A program made the position numbers and the translations under genes. A DNA stretch of 64,000 nt. Origin: Platerodrilus igneus (lineage: Eukaryota > Arthropoda > Insecta > Coleoptera > Lycidae). Below the pieces are notes generated by a model that was not told the DNA's origin, did not search any database, and saw only the letters and a list, made by a program, of their open reading frames with translations. The stretch covers positions 2,526,501 through 2,590,500 of the forward strand of contig JARFIW010001109.1 in NCBI GenBank assembly GCA_036346225.1, in the 5' to 3' direction. Every line of letters begins with the position of its first letter. The first letter of the stretch is position 1. Positions 21,694-32,440 of this stretch are shown here, one piece after another.

Positions 21694-22020
21694 ACTACTG
21701 CACACAGATAGTAAAAGATGTAGGCTGTAGGGGTTTCAGGGAGATGTGTAGGCTAGCCCAGAATAAAAATCAATGGAGGTACGCATCCAACCAATCCTAA
21801 GATGGATAAACTAATGACGAAAAAATAACTGTGATGAGTATTATAAGTAACTAGAAGAATTGGCTGAGCAATATTCTTGAATAATGTTAAGTGTGTGAAA
21901 GGACTTACTGGATAACCATTACTTCGGCAAATGTCTAAGTGTTGGGGGATCTTGGTAGCCACAGGTTGCTTAACCCCCTTCACTGAATCTCGGTGAAATA
22001 GAGCATAAAATTAGAAAACA

Positions 22021-22610
22021 ATAGAAGGGGAACGAGCTGTATACACATGTTGTGTGAGAATTTCAGGGAACTAGGTAGGCTAGCTCAGAATATAAATAAG
22101 TGAAGGTACGTGTTCAACCAGTTTTGAGACGGAAAACCTAATGACGAAAAATAAGCGCAGATAAATCTGATGATTAGTAATTGTTGAAAGCATATGTGTG
22201 GAGCACAGCACAGTATGCCTATGAAATACGGGCAGTCTGAAACGCAGACAGAAAAACGGTAGCAGCCATTTGAAATGCTGTGCTTCAGATGTATGAGGGC
22301 GATAGCATGGACAGACAAAGATAATAACAAATAGGTTATAGAAATAGTAGGGGAACAAGGATATCTGGGGAAAAAGATAAGAGAAATAGAATGGCAGAAT
22401 ACGTTCTAAGGCATTTTTGGGGAATAGTATGGGATATATTACAAGCAGAGATAGGAAAAAAGAGGTAGATGTAGACCTAGATCAGATAGTTATAGATGCA
22501 GACTGTGCAAATTTCAGGGAAATCTGTAGGTTAGTTCAGAATAGGAAACAATGATGGTACGCGTCTAACCAGTTCCAGGACTGAAGACCTAATGATGATG
22601 ATAGATAATA
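22021..22610 (+). mobile_element. Second and third LINE tail fragments
   Basis: 22170-22610 repeats the tail of the LINE, starting at the equivalent of GCATATGTGTGGAGCACAGC and ending CCTAATGATGATGATAG. 22030-22165 repeats the last 130 bases yet again. Three nested 3' ends in 900 bases suggest repeated 5'-truncated insertions or a local duplication. Confidence 0.6.
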
Positions 22611-22614
22611 ATAA

Positions 22615-23945
22615 TTATATAGGCACAATAATTAAGATATACTACTAAATAATATGCATATGACATCTCTCCACCACTTGCTGAACCGAACATAAAATGC
22701 AACTGGTGCGTAGGCATTAGTCTCCTGCCTTTACAGTAGTGCATTTAGCGGTAGAAAGCAACTGCTCCCACCACCATTACGGCCAAGAAGGAAGAAGTAT
22801 AATACCGCGCAAAAAGGAAAGGTGTAAGTGTAATGACGTACATGGTGTACGTCCTGGGCGTTAGTGTCCGATTACCAATGACCTACTGGGGTTCAAGAGA
22901 CTAAAAACGATTATCAAACAAAGGTGTTAACATTCAGTATACACACGCAAAGATAAGATGGCATTTATAGTGAGACGTTTTGCGATATACTTTGAGACGA
23001 TGATCACATGACTGGCATGTAAATGTACTAAACGGGCGGATCCAGTAGGTAAAACGTAGCAACTTAAAGAAAGATATGATCGAGGTTCGGAAAATTAAAA
23101 AGGGAGAAATTTATTAATGTAATCCCAACAGGAACAGAGTAAGAAATTGAACAGTTTCGCAGCTCAGTTATGTCGACAAATAGGCTACCCGGCGGGAGGA
23201 CCGCGCGGCCCTTTAACCTTTGCTTGCGGTGTTCGTTGCGGTGTTGGTCGTGTCGACCAAAAATACTAAATACGAGTTAATGTAAAGAATTTAAGGGCTC
23301 AGCATACAAAAATTTTGGATTTATTTTGTTATTAAGTGACTTGTTAGAACCAAAAGAGTGTAAAGAAGGGATTACGAAACATGAGAAATGGGAAAAACTG
23401 GCTTTCTTGGACGCCCTTATGTTAATTAGACATGGACGGAAACTTAAACTGTGAGTTAAAATTTGAACCTTTTGAAGGCATAGTAAATATTATTATGTGC
23501 ATATTGTTAGCAAAGATTAAACTACAGCAGTAAACAACACGGATTTGTGATTCTACCCAGGTATTAAAGTAAACAGAATATATGAATTAATTTTTGTGTA
23601 TTGAAAAGTCAGATAGACATAACATTACAACTTTTTGTTATTTTTTTTAGATATCTCTTTTTATAACTTCCAAATAAAATTTAACATCCTCCCTTATTTG
23701 GTAATTCCTGACGTAATGCACAAAAATTAAATTTGTCCTTGCCTAGTGCTTTCGTCAGTGTTTAGTTCTTGATCTGTTGCTCTCTCCATTCACGGTTAAA
23801 TTTCCTGCTCCATTATTGTCCACAAATATAATGGTTAAAAGAGAGACATACGGCATTAAGATCTCTTCTGAAAGTCCTTTTAGCCGTAGGGCTGCCTCTG
23901 TCGCAGCACATGACCATACATTTAGCTTCCGTTGTGGAAAGAGCT
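22615..23945. other. No gene seen
   Basis: Neither strand holds a recognisable ORF. 23180-23260 is GC-rich with GTCGACAAATAGG/GTGTCGACC words that pair as a short inverted repeat. Confidence 0.3.
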
Positions 23946-23949
23946 ATTG

Positions 23950-25162
23950 TACGAGGGTCATTCAATAAGGCTTTAGAAAATCCAAGAGTTGGCGCTCGTA
24001 CTACCGAAAATTAATTTTTCACAGTAAGCAGCGCTCCTAACTAGTCAGCTGTTAGAGTGTCAACCGTATCCACCAGGTAGTTTCATTTCTGTTGTTGATT
24101 GAAGTAAAAACTTACATTTAATTATAACAATGGATAAAAGTGAGTTTTGAGCAGTGACTAAACACTTATATTTAAAAGGGTTAACGTCGAAAGATGTCAA
24201 AACTGAGTTAGATGAAGTTCATGCCACATATGCTCCTGTGTTTGCAACAGTTGACAATTGGGTGAATGAGTTTAAACGTGGCCGTACATCCATAAAAGAT
24301 GAACATCGTTCTGGACGCCCTGTGGAAGTGTCTACCCCCGAAATGATTGACAAAATCCACGATATGATTTTAAATGATCGACGAATAAAGGTGCGCGAGG
24401 CCACAGGCATATTGCGAGACAGTTGCTTCAATTTTGCACGAAAAATTGGCTACGAAAAAAGTCTCGACAAGATGGGTGTCGCGTTTGCTCACAGTGTAGA
24501 ATAAACGCAATCGTGTGGTCAATTTTAAAGATGTTTTGGCGCCTTTCCGTCGCAATCCTGAGGATTTTCTGCGTCGATACATAACTGACGACAAAACATG
24601 GATACATCACTACACTCCAGAGACAAAAGAACAGTCAAAATAATGGATTTTGAGAGCGAACTGACTCCGAAGAAGGCGAAGACGGCGAAATCGGCCGGCA
24701 AGGTTATGGTCTCGGTCTTTTGGGATGCACGCGGAATCATCTACATCGATTACTTGGGAAAGGAAAAAACGATAACAGAAAAGTATTATGCGTCGTTATT
24801 GAACCGGCTGAGCGAAGAAATCAAGGAAAAACGTCTTCATTTAAAACGGAAAAAGATCCTCTTTTATCAAGACAATGCACAGGTTCACACCTGGGCAGTT
24901 GCGATGACTAAAATTATGGAATTAAAGTTCCAATTATTACAACCTCCACCGTATTCGCGAGATTTAGCCCCCAGTGACTTTCTTATTTCCGAACTTGAAG
25001 AAATGGCTTGATGGACAAAAGTTTACGTCTAACGAGGAGTTCATCGCCCAAGCAAATGCCTATTTTGAGGTTAAAGGAGATTATGTTGAAAAATAAACAA
25101 ATATCTACCCAAAGAAAAAAAAATTTCTACTTTTTCTAAGAACTCATTGAACGGCCCTCGTA
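23950..25162 (+). mobile_element. Second mariner, TA-flanked
   Basis: Terminal repeats are TACGAGGGTCATTCAATAAG at 23950 and, reversed from 25162, TACGAGGGCCGTTCAATGAG, each including the TA target bases. Both ends are preserved, in contrast to the mariner at 8301. Confidence 0.9.
24131..25096 (+). pseudogene. Mariner transposase, decayed
   Basis: ATG at 24131 begins MDKSEF and meets a stop at codon 7. The frame then stays open from 24154 (KHLYLKGLTSKDVKTELDEV), shifts near 24425 and resumes at 24598-25011. The first catalytic segment reads DDKTWIHHY, where DETWI is expected, the second YQDNAQVHT and the third SRDLAPSDF. Near 25070 a deletion joins AYFE almost directly to the terminal GDYVEK, removing about 25 residues. 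It is a different subfamily from the mariner at 8452, with under half the residues shared by eye. It cannot make active protein. Confidence 0.85.
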
Positions 25163-25380
25163 GGTTGCTTTCTTGTATTCCAAGATATTGCACCATTATT
25201 TTAAAGAAAAACAAAACCAGTCGAGGACCGGCTTTCTTCTGGTTCACTAGCCCAATCAGCATCACTGTACCCATAGATATCAGTTGTTTGACCACTTTTA
25301 CCATTATACACTATTTTTTTCTACAGTTCCTTTCAAATAACGCATTATTCTTTTTACTGCCATAATACGGCTGACATAAT

Positions 25381-25776
25381 TCACAGTATATGATATATCA
25401 GGTCTCGATACTTTCGAGGCAAAAACAAACCACCAACAGCTTTACGATAAGGAACATTTACGCATACTTCACTTGGTACCTGTTTAGTAGATAACTTCAA
25501 ATTCGGCATCACTGGTATTGGCGATGGATGCTTGTCCATATTAAAATGTCTCAGTATTTCCTTAATGTATGGTTGTTGACTTATAGAAATTGTCTTTTCT
25601 TGTCTGTTTCTTTCTATCTGGAAATTTATTATGTATTTAGCTTCCACCATGTCTGACATGTTGAGAGTGCTGGCTAAGTGGGTTTTTACTTCATTCTTTA
25701 AAAAAGTATTACTTGAAAATATTAAAAGATCATCAACCCATACTGCTATAATGGTAATATCATTCTCAATTTTCAA
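25381..25776 (-). pseudogene. Copia reverse transcriptase, C-terminal half
   Basis: Begins at IENDITIIAVWVDDLLIFSS, with the VDD catalytic box, and continues with SISQQPYIKEILRHFNMDK and the PYRKAVGGLFLPRKYRD segment before RNase H. An RNase H-like stretch, GYSDADWASEPEESRSSTGF, is readable in another frame at about 25290-25200. Confidence 0.8.
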
Positions 25777-25779
25777 CGA

Positions 25780-26208
25780 ACTTCGTTCGTTTATGAAATC
25801 GATTTGTCGTCCGTCTGTCTGTCCGTCCGAGGCCTTTCTAATGGTCGGACATCAATGTGTGATACATCAATCGATTCAGCTCGGTGTCCAGAGCTTAAGT
25901 TTTGATGTCAGTTAAAATCGGGCCACGGGGGCGCCGTGCCCCCGCGATATTCCGTCGGGAAAATTAAAATTTCAAATAGGTCCAAAATTAATGTGCGATA
26001 CATATTTGGACTCCCCTAACATAGCTGAGTCGAAATATGGTACCCCCCACAAAATCTGACCACGGATACCCGACCCCCGGGAATTAATTTTTATCAAAAA
26101 TTTCAAATAGGTCCAAAATTAATGTGCGATACATATTTAGAATCCTCTGAAAAAACTGAATCGAAATATGATGCCCCCTTATTTACACACACACACAAAC
26201 ACATACAT

Positions 26209-26239
<31 letters not shown>

Positions 26240-26245
26240 TATATA
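25780..26245. mobile_element. GC-rich repeat inserted in Copia
   Basis: The insertion starts with the palindromic ACGAACTTCGTTCGT and GTCCGTCTGTCTGTCCGTCC, then GC-rich blocks. Two direct copies of a 75-base module (25965-26040 and 26098-26173, sharing TTCAAATAGGTCCAAAATTA) follow, and it ends in a (CA)n/(ACAT)n tract at 26180-26245. It has no ORF. It separates two parts of one Copia reverse transcriptase. Class is unknown; a SINE-like or Helitron-like origin is possible. Confidence 0.6.
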
Positions 26246-26500
26246 GCTTTTAAAATATTTATTCAATAAAATAAAATATATTAAAATGTCTCTTTTGTTG
26301 TTTATAAATTTTTGTATTTTATCTGAATACTTATAATTATTACAACATAATAATTTTAATTTCTTTAAATTGTTTTAAAGTAAGTCTACATTTGGAAGTT
26401 CGTTGCGACAATGCCTTGCATTTTCAACTTGTTTTAAAATAAACACATGGATCAAAACTGGATTGCTGTAGTCCAATTTTATTCTTTAAACAAGAATTTA
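26246..26500 (-). other. Copia remnant after the insertion
   Basis: AT-rich at 26250-26380. From about 26470 down, the minus strand can be read as decayed Copia reverse transcriptase downstream of GLKQSS in mixed frames. Confidence 0.4.
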
Positions 26501-27282
26501 GTTATATGTTCCAGGTGAGACTTGATTGTTTAAGACCATATAAACTTTTTTGAAAACGACAGATTTTATTTAATTTCATATATCCGTGCGGTTGAAGCAT
26601 ATAAAGTTCTTCCGTCAGATTACCTTGTACGAAAGCAGATACGACACCCATTTGGTTAATATCCAAATCATATTCAGCTGCTAAAGCCCACAAGTATCTA
26701 CATAATAGAACTATAACGAACCACTGGTGAAAAAGTTTCTTCAAAGTCTATCCCTTTTTTTTAACACAACTTTTCTCAACGAGGGAAGCTTTGTATTTAA
26801 CAATTTTACCTGTTACATCTCTCTTTGTTCGAAACATCCGTCTATTTTGCAATGGTCTCTTTCCTGGTGGGAGGTCTACTAATTCCCATGTACAATTTTC
26901 AATTTGAGATTTCATTACAGCATCCATGGTCTTTTTCCAGTATTCTTTGTCTAAATGTTCCATCGCTTTTTCCACAGTCAATGGATCATAAATATCCTCT
27001 GTGAATGCCGAATATATAACGAAATCATCCAATGCCGCAGGTAGCTTGCGAGTCCTTTGAACTCTGTAACGCAGGTTCTATCACCTCATCTGTCCCGCCT
27101 ATGGATAGTCCAAAATCAGAATCTAACTTATTCCCCACATTATCCGAGTATTCAGTTAAATTGCTTGTTTCAGCTTCATTAATAGGCATATCAATATCAC
27201 GATCTTGCTCATTCACTATTACGGTTTCCGTTTCAGGAAAGACATAAAAAGGATAGTTGAACTCTTTATAAGTTTCAGACAA
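26500..27282 (-). pseudogene. Copia linker and reverse transcriptase, N-terminal half
   Basis: The acidic linker (MSETYKEFNYPF... to 27025) leads into TVEKAMEHLDKEYWKKTMD, ENCTWELVDLPPGKRPL, and VVSAFVQGNLTEELYMLQ, ending at RFQKSLYGLKQSS, the conserved Copia reverse transcriptase order. Frame changes occur near 26750 and 26530. Motif A (DINQMGVVSAF) is preserved. The polymerase would copy the element RNA in virus-like particles. This copy cannot. Confidence 0.8.
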
Positions 27283-27345
27283 TAGGGAACTTCCATTTTC
27301 ATGTTCAGAAAAGGTTAGATCCTTCGATATGAAAACACATTTCTT

Positions 27346-27537
27346 CTAAGGAGCATAGAGTCTATAAGCTTTTGATTCCAAACTGTATTCTATAAATATA
27401 CACGGTGTTGCACTATGGTCCAGTTTTTTTCGCTTTTGAGCAGGAACGTGAGCAAATGATTTTTTCAGATTTTCCCATACTTCTTGTGCTGTTTTAGTAG
27501 TTCGAACATGAACATAGTTTATCGGATCTAACAACAC
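27346..27537 (-). pseudogene. Copia gag-integrase chimeric frame
   Basis: The frame of 63 codons opens with NYVHVRTTKTAQEVWENLKK, which is the Copia gag (UBN2-type) pattern. It passes directly into HVPAQKRKKLD and CIFIEYSLESKAYRLYAP, the C-terminal part of Copia integrase. About 2 kb of the normal gag-protease-integrase stretch is missing between the two halves with the frame kept. Confidence 0.65.
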
Positions 27538-27950
27538 TTGTTACATGCCAAAATTGGCAATGTACATTGTTAAATATGTAGATAAATTCCCGCGAATATT
27601 TTTTAATGAACTTGTCAATATCTGTCATTCCGGACAGTTGCGTCTGCGCAAAAAAAATGCGCAAGCTCTGAATAAATGGTGCAAGTGCGCGCGGTGTGAT
27701 GAGACGTCATTAGACTACGAGGCCTGAAGCCGAGAACAGCTACCTGTGTCGCGTGCCTGACTTTTCTCTTTTTTAGGATGTAGGTTTCCTTTTACCTTAT
27801 TTTCGTGTCCCTATACCTGGTTGTTCCCTCCCGTGCTACCTACGTACGAGCAATAGAGGATGGACGAATAAATTTGGACTCAGCAAATGGCGTGATGGTC
27901 CCACAGCGAGATGGCACTGGGATATAACTGTAAGATGCGAGTTAAGTGAG
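27538..27950 (+). mobile_element. LTR, TGTTACGTGCC family, copy C
   Basis: Begins TGTTACATGCCAAAATTGGC, followed by a rearranged set of the landmarks of copies A and B and by AATAAATTTGGACTC near 27868. It abuts the Copia frame at 27537 exactly, so it inserted into Copia. The right end is approximate. Confidence 0.55.
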
Positions 27951-28734
27951 TACATTGCTTTTATTTATATTTTAAAAGTAAATCTGATCATTGTATCTGT
28001 TCCGTAACCGTTCACTATGTATAATTCACCTTGTATATATCATAAAATACTCCTGCATACTTAATCGATTTCTATACATTATCTCTACCTACATAAAACT
28101 AACCAAAAACCAAGGAACAGATAAGAAACGAGAGTGCTCGAGCAACCTTCAAGCAATCAACACGCGTCCTCCGATATGCCGTGCATCTGGTCGCGTTAAA
28201 AGGCATAATCAGTTAAAATGTTACATTGAAGTGCGTGATAAAGTGAACATTGAATCAACAGACAATTCATCATCAAGTGTAAGCCGTTTCTCCACTTCAA
28301 ACAACAAGAATATAGTCGAAACTACACCACATGTCAAATCAAGGTTAGTTATCCTATCATTTATACTACAAAACAATCTGTTATAATTATTATCTGATTA
28401 TCCATCATTTTGCTGGTCATTTAGACTGTTAACCTTTCGTTCAATCATCATACACAAGTCAACACCAAGCCCAGCTTGTTTTTAAATACGCATGCTACAA
28501 CTTGGTATTTCATTATCTATACTTTTCAACCCCTAAACAACAACGCGTGTTTTCAAATACGCACGCGCCAGTATCACTTTTAAACGTGTTTTGTATTTGA
28601 TACATTTGCCGCGTAATCATGTTATAATAAACGATTGAGCAATAATGTGAAACGCGGGAAACTGTAACACACTATAAGTTTTGAATTGCCTTGTCTGATC
28701 TTCTTTTCATCTTTTTCAGTGCCAATTACACAAT
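27951..28734. other. LTR-to-Copia interval
   Basis: A plus-strand frame at 27991-28386 (131 codons, polar C-terminal part SSSSVSRFSTSNNK) may be leader or gag remnant of the LTR element. A pyrimidine tract plus AG at 28720 could be a splice acceptor. Nothing firmer. Confidence 0.3.
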
Positions 28735-29500
28735 TCCATAATTTTAGCTCTTCTAGATAAACTTGGATAGTAAATTTCCATGCCTCATAATTTTCGCGAC
28801 CCTTTAATTTTTCTATGGACAGATGTGAAAAATTCTGTGATGATATGGTATCAATGGAACAGAAAGAAGATTACTCAACACGAGTACTTTACCACTTTTT
28901 GTCAAAATTTACAAAACTGTCGTCACTGAGCAATCATTTATTTAAATTAGATGTGCCTAAACATAACGTATTTGCTACGACATCACGGAACAAAGATTTC
29001 TGGCACAGACGTATAGGCCATCTGAATTTGGACAGTTTAAAACAATTAAATGGTGGTTTAGTAAATGGTTTGGAATTTACTGAAACTAAAAGTTCAAACG
29101 TCTGTGAAACATGTATAATTGGCAAAAATCACCGTCTACCGTTCCCAACAAGCAGCTCCAAATCTAAAGCATTATTGCAGTTAATTCATTCCAATGTGCT
29201 TGGACCTATGGAAACAGAATCTCTTGCGGGATCAAAATATGTATTACCATTTTTAGATGACTACAGCTAAAAATTGTTCGTGTATTTTCTAAAAAACCAA
29301 AGATCAAGTGGTGGAGAATTTAAATTGTTTAAAAATTTTGCATAAAATGAAACCGACCATAAAATACAAATTTTAAAAAATGATGAAGGAGGCAAATACA
29401 ATAATAAAAGGTTACATTCTAAAATGTGCTGGTATATTAAACTAGACTTGTCTTTACACAAGCCGGCAGAACGGGACAGCCGAACAATATGAATTAAGGT
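28735..29500 (+). pseudogene. Copia integrase fragment, plus strand
   Basis: 28815-29270 reads LSNHLFKLDV, then FWHRRIGHLNLDSLKQLNGG and CETCIIGKNHRLPF. This is the GAG-pre-integrase HHCC zinc motif (His, His, Cys, Cys), followed by the first core segment LIHSNVLGPMETESLAGSKY and FLDDYS. A stop ends the frame, but KLFVYFLKNQ, ILKNDEGGKYNNK and QNGTAE-like words continue to about 29490 in shifted frames, carrying the second acidic residue region. It is opposite in strand to the Copia at 25170-27537, so it is a second copy. Confidence 0.75.
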
Positions 29501-29509
29501 GAGTTGAGG

Positions 29510-29537
29510 AGCCGAAGGTAACGGATACCTTTCGGCT
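29510..29537. other. Strong hairpin
   Basis: AGCCGAAGGTA and TACCTTTCGGCT pair as an 11-base stem with one bulged T around a 5-base loop (ACGGA). It lies just after the Copia fragment and 45 bases before a primer-binding-site-like TGGCGCCCTACC at 29583. Confidence 0.5.
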
Positions 29538-29734
29538 AAGGAGGTTTATCGTAAAGGAGCGCTGTCAAGATAGACAGTGGTTTGGCGCCCTACCAATTGC
29601 AACAAAAGAAAAATTAAAACCATTCAAGGTAGGTGCACATTTCAACGCAGTTTTTATAATTTGACAATAATTTTTATATTTTTCCCATAGGAGCTCATCC
29701 CGCACTATAGTTAACCGGTGCACCGTTTAACCTG

Positions 29735-29900
29735 TTACGTCACCCCGCATTAAAGTTGTAACATAATATTAACTTTGCACGTAACATGTTGTAACTGTTA
29801 TTATTCTAACCCACGAGCACTGTACGTATTTGAGTATTATTTAACTATGAAGACTCGGTTGTATTTCAGCTGTTACAATAAAACCCGCGACACAAGAAAA
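29735..29900 (+). mobile_element. Possible LTR remnant
   Basis: Begins TGTTACGTCACCCCGC and contains ACAATAAAACCC near 29877. There is no conserved match elsewhere in the window, so this is tentative. Confidence 0.25.
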
Positions 29901-30970
29901 AGTACGAGCCGGCTAGGCACAGTTGAATATTGGGATAGAAAGTAGCATAAACGCCATACCGAAAACTAACTACTTGAATTAAAAAAATATTAAAGTACCT
30001 ATAGAAACAAATATACCACGGCAGAACGTTAGTCTGTCAAATGAAGACAACAAAGAAATAAACTAAAAAAGCAAAATGATTTTAGCAATTCCTTTAGTTA
30101 GGAAAAATTTTTTAACAGTAAAGTTTTCAGTAACAACAGTTTATAAATATCAGTGGTATAAGGCAAACTCACCAGAAATTTGAAGCCCAATTTAAACAAA
30201 GGTCTTTTGTGAGTCTTTTGTAACATAAGCTACAAATGTGGCAAAATTAGTTCTATTATGACCACAGGATAAAATAAAATCGTAGGATAAAATAGCTATG
30301 ACAGATTATGTTAGTGAGTCTTCGTCACCATGCATACCTACAATGCATTACATACCACACCAGGAAGAGTATTTTAAAAGAAATATTTATGTAACTTGCT
30401 TTTTTGAAATTTTTCAAAAAAATGTTAACAAAAAATAATCAGGAATTCGTTTCTAAAACACAAAGAAAAGCAAATCAATGCAAAGAATGACTTTTATCAA
30501 TTTTAGATAACAGTCTTTTTTTAAAACTTGATTACAAAACAGGTGTTAGATAGAGGACTTGTATTACTACTGAGTAACGAAATGTGATTTGATAAACGAA
30601 ATCCAGACTTCAAATAGTGTAAGGACGTGGTATAAAGTGTTTTGCTTAATTTAGAACTAATACGAAATTAAAATAACCATAAATAGTAATTGAAACACTT
30701 CTTTAAAATTCTGCAGTAAAATTTAGTATAGTTCAAGCAATTTAAAGTCCTATGTGTATCGTCAATATTTATGATGTCATGCAGAAGCACCGTTGCCGCT
30801 ATGAAAATATTAAAATGTTGCACGATTAGCGGTTACATAATATTATCGAATTTTATTGGAATTCTTGAGAGTGGTATGATTGGTTACTAAAAAGTTCTCT
30901 TGTTTCAAACTGTGATATTATATCACAAAAAAGTAGAAATTACAAGTTATTTATTAAAGAAGAGAGACAC
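29901..30970. other. No gene seen
   Basis: AT-rich stretch with no ORF over 60 codons on either strand and no repeat I recognise. Confidence 0.4.
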
Positions 30971-30972
30971 AC

Positions 30973-31353
30973 CTTAGAGGAGACGTTCACCGCAGTCCCG
31001 TCCATGACGTTACAGAAGAAATATTTATAGAAAATCATATAATAATAAGCTTTTGTCTACATAAAAAGTAAATTTGAATTAGGATATTTCTTATTTACCC
31101 ATTTTCTAACCTACTAAAATAGGTAGAATGCTTAAATTCTGAATTTTATAACCTTCACCAAACTGAAGTGGTTTCCAAATTTCCATAATTTTGATATTAT
31201 ATTTAAATTATTCCATAATTAAAATAAAAACTGTTTCAAGCAAAACTTATAATTACATACACCGGCATCATTCTCAATTTTAAGCACACAACAACCGAGA
31301 TTGATATTTTGTGACGTCATGGACGAGACTGCGATGAACGTCTCCTCTAACTA
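30973..31353. mobile_element. MITE, 380 bp, TA-flanked
   Basis: GAGGAGACGTTCACCGCAGT and the reverse complement GAGGAGACGTTCATCGCAGT begin inverted ends of about 38 bases, both continuing into CGTCCATGACGT. TA flanks each end, as in Tc1/mariner-derived MITEs. No coding capacity. Confidence 0.75.
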
Positions 31354-32004
31354 ACCTTAGGCGTTGCAAAACTTTTTTTCAGTAATTGCAGCATACATTT
31401 TATCAAATGTAAGTGATAATTTAGATATTCCAGACTGCATCGGCAATAAAAAGTTCCTATGTATAGTACAAGATGAAAAATTAATAGGAATGCAATATAA
31501 ATAAAAAAAGCAGACCTAGGCTGAGCAACGAACCCCGGAGCGGGACCCTTAAGCATGTGCCACTGAGACGAATGAAAATTTATATGTCGCACGTCATATG
31601 CTTGGATTAGAATAAACACCACCAGAAAAATCGATTTCTGCAAACAACCCACATCGTATGGTTATTGTGTTCGGGTGGTTGATTCGGCAAAATGTAGAAG
31701 ATCCTAAATTTTTTAACGCGTTAACCGGCTCGTCGTATAAAAATGGACAACCAACGAAAATCCCAAATTTTTTGTGTAATATCAATTTCCGCGTTACAAA
31801 AAGCCGCCCACGGAACGCATGGTAAAATTTGAAGTCAACCTCAACCATATAGCTTCTGCATCATTGACACCCTCGGAGGAGTTAGGCGAATAGCGATCGA
31901 TTTACTCCTCTCAACTTTAGCACGAAAGGCAGCTATCAAAATTTGAATATCCCTATTTTAATTGAACACTAATTTGTTAGAGTAGTCGGCAACGGTGAAT
32001 TTTT
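31354..32004. other. No gene identified
   Basis: Minus-strand frames at 31594-31848 and 31347-31652 overlap and lack recognisable domains. The frame at 31848 opens MVEVDFKFYH, superficially like part of the Polinton terminal-repeat gene, but the rest does not follow. Confidence 0.3.
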
Positions 32005-32440
32005 ACACACGTCTCAGGACACAATGATTTTGGCTGTTTCAAGGTCATGTTTGACGTATAAATGTTAACCTTTGCACTCTTTACAAATAATTTCCTCTTC
32101 CATAATACTTATTAACAAAACTAATTATCTAATCCTAATGCTAATAATTCTATGCAAAGTTAAAACAAATAAAAATGATATTTAAAACCTATATGGCGCG
32201 GTGCGGTGATGTTTTATAATTATAATATTTATTCGAAAAGTATGTTTTGTTTTATGTACAGATCTATAAAATATAAATGGAAGAGGCATTTTAGCAGTTA
32301 GATTCCGTTACCGTTCAAATTAAAAGATACTATTATAGACAGTTCCGTTTTAACCGATAATTTAAATATGAGTTTAAACTAAAACGTCAAAGTTGACCTT
32401 GAAACAGCCAAAAATAATTGTGTCCCGAGACGCGTGTGAA
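32005..32440. mobile_element. MITE copy 2 (430-bp family), both ends
   Basis: Terminal inverted repeats of about 45 bases are complete. The left contains CACACGTCTCAGGACACAAT, and the right reversed reads CACACGCGTCTCGGGACACA, both followed by TTTTGGCTGTTTCAAGG. The interior matches 17432-17850 closely. No ORF. Confidence 0.85.

Larger units (their letters stand above)
19705..21800 (+). mobile_element. RTE-like non-LTR retrotransposon, 5'-truncated
   Basis: The coding order is reverse transcriptase followed by a short C-terminal Cys/His-type region, with no RNase H and no LTR. The apurinic endonuclease expected upstream is absent, as in usual 5' truncation. The 3' end near 21780-21830 ends in CCTAATGACG, and a similar end recurs at 22135 and 22590. 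Confidence 0.75.
25170..27537 (-). mobile_element. Copia retrotransposon pol, minus strand, interrupted
   Basis: Read from 27537 down: a gag-like scrap joined to integrase C-terminus (27537-27346), an acidic linker (27282-27025), reverse transcriptase (27032-26500), an inserted repeat (26245-25780), the rest of reverse transcriptase (25776-25381) and RNase H (about 25300-25200). LTRs are not seen. Its upstream part is cut off by the LTR starting at 27538. Confidence 0.8.

Noticed and set aside
31594..31848. Minus-strand ORF opening MVEVDFKFYH, similar at first sight to the Polinton terminal-repeat gene
   Set aside because: Only a few residues match and the following HHH, LYGG and KWREF landmarks are missing.
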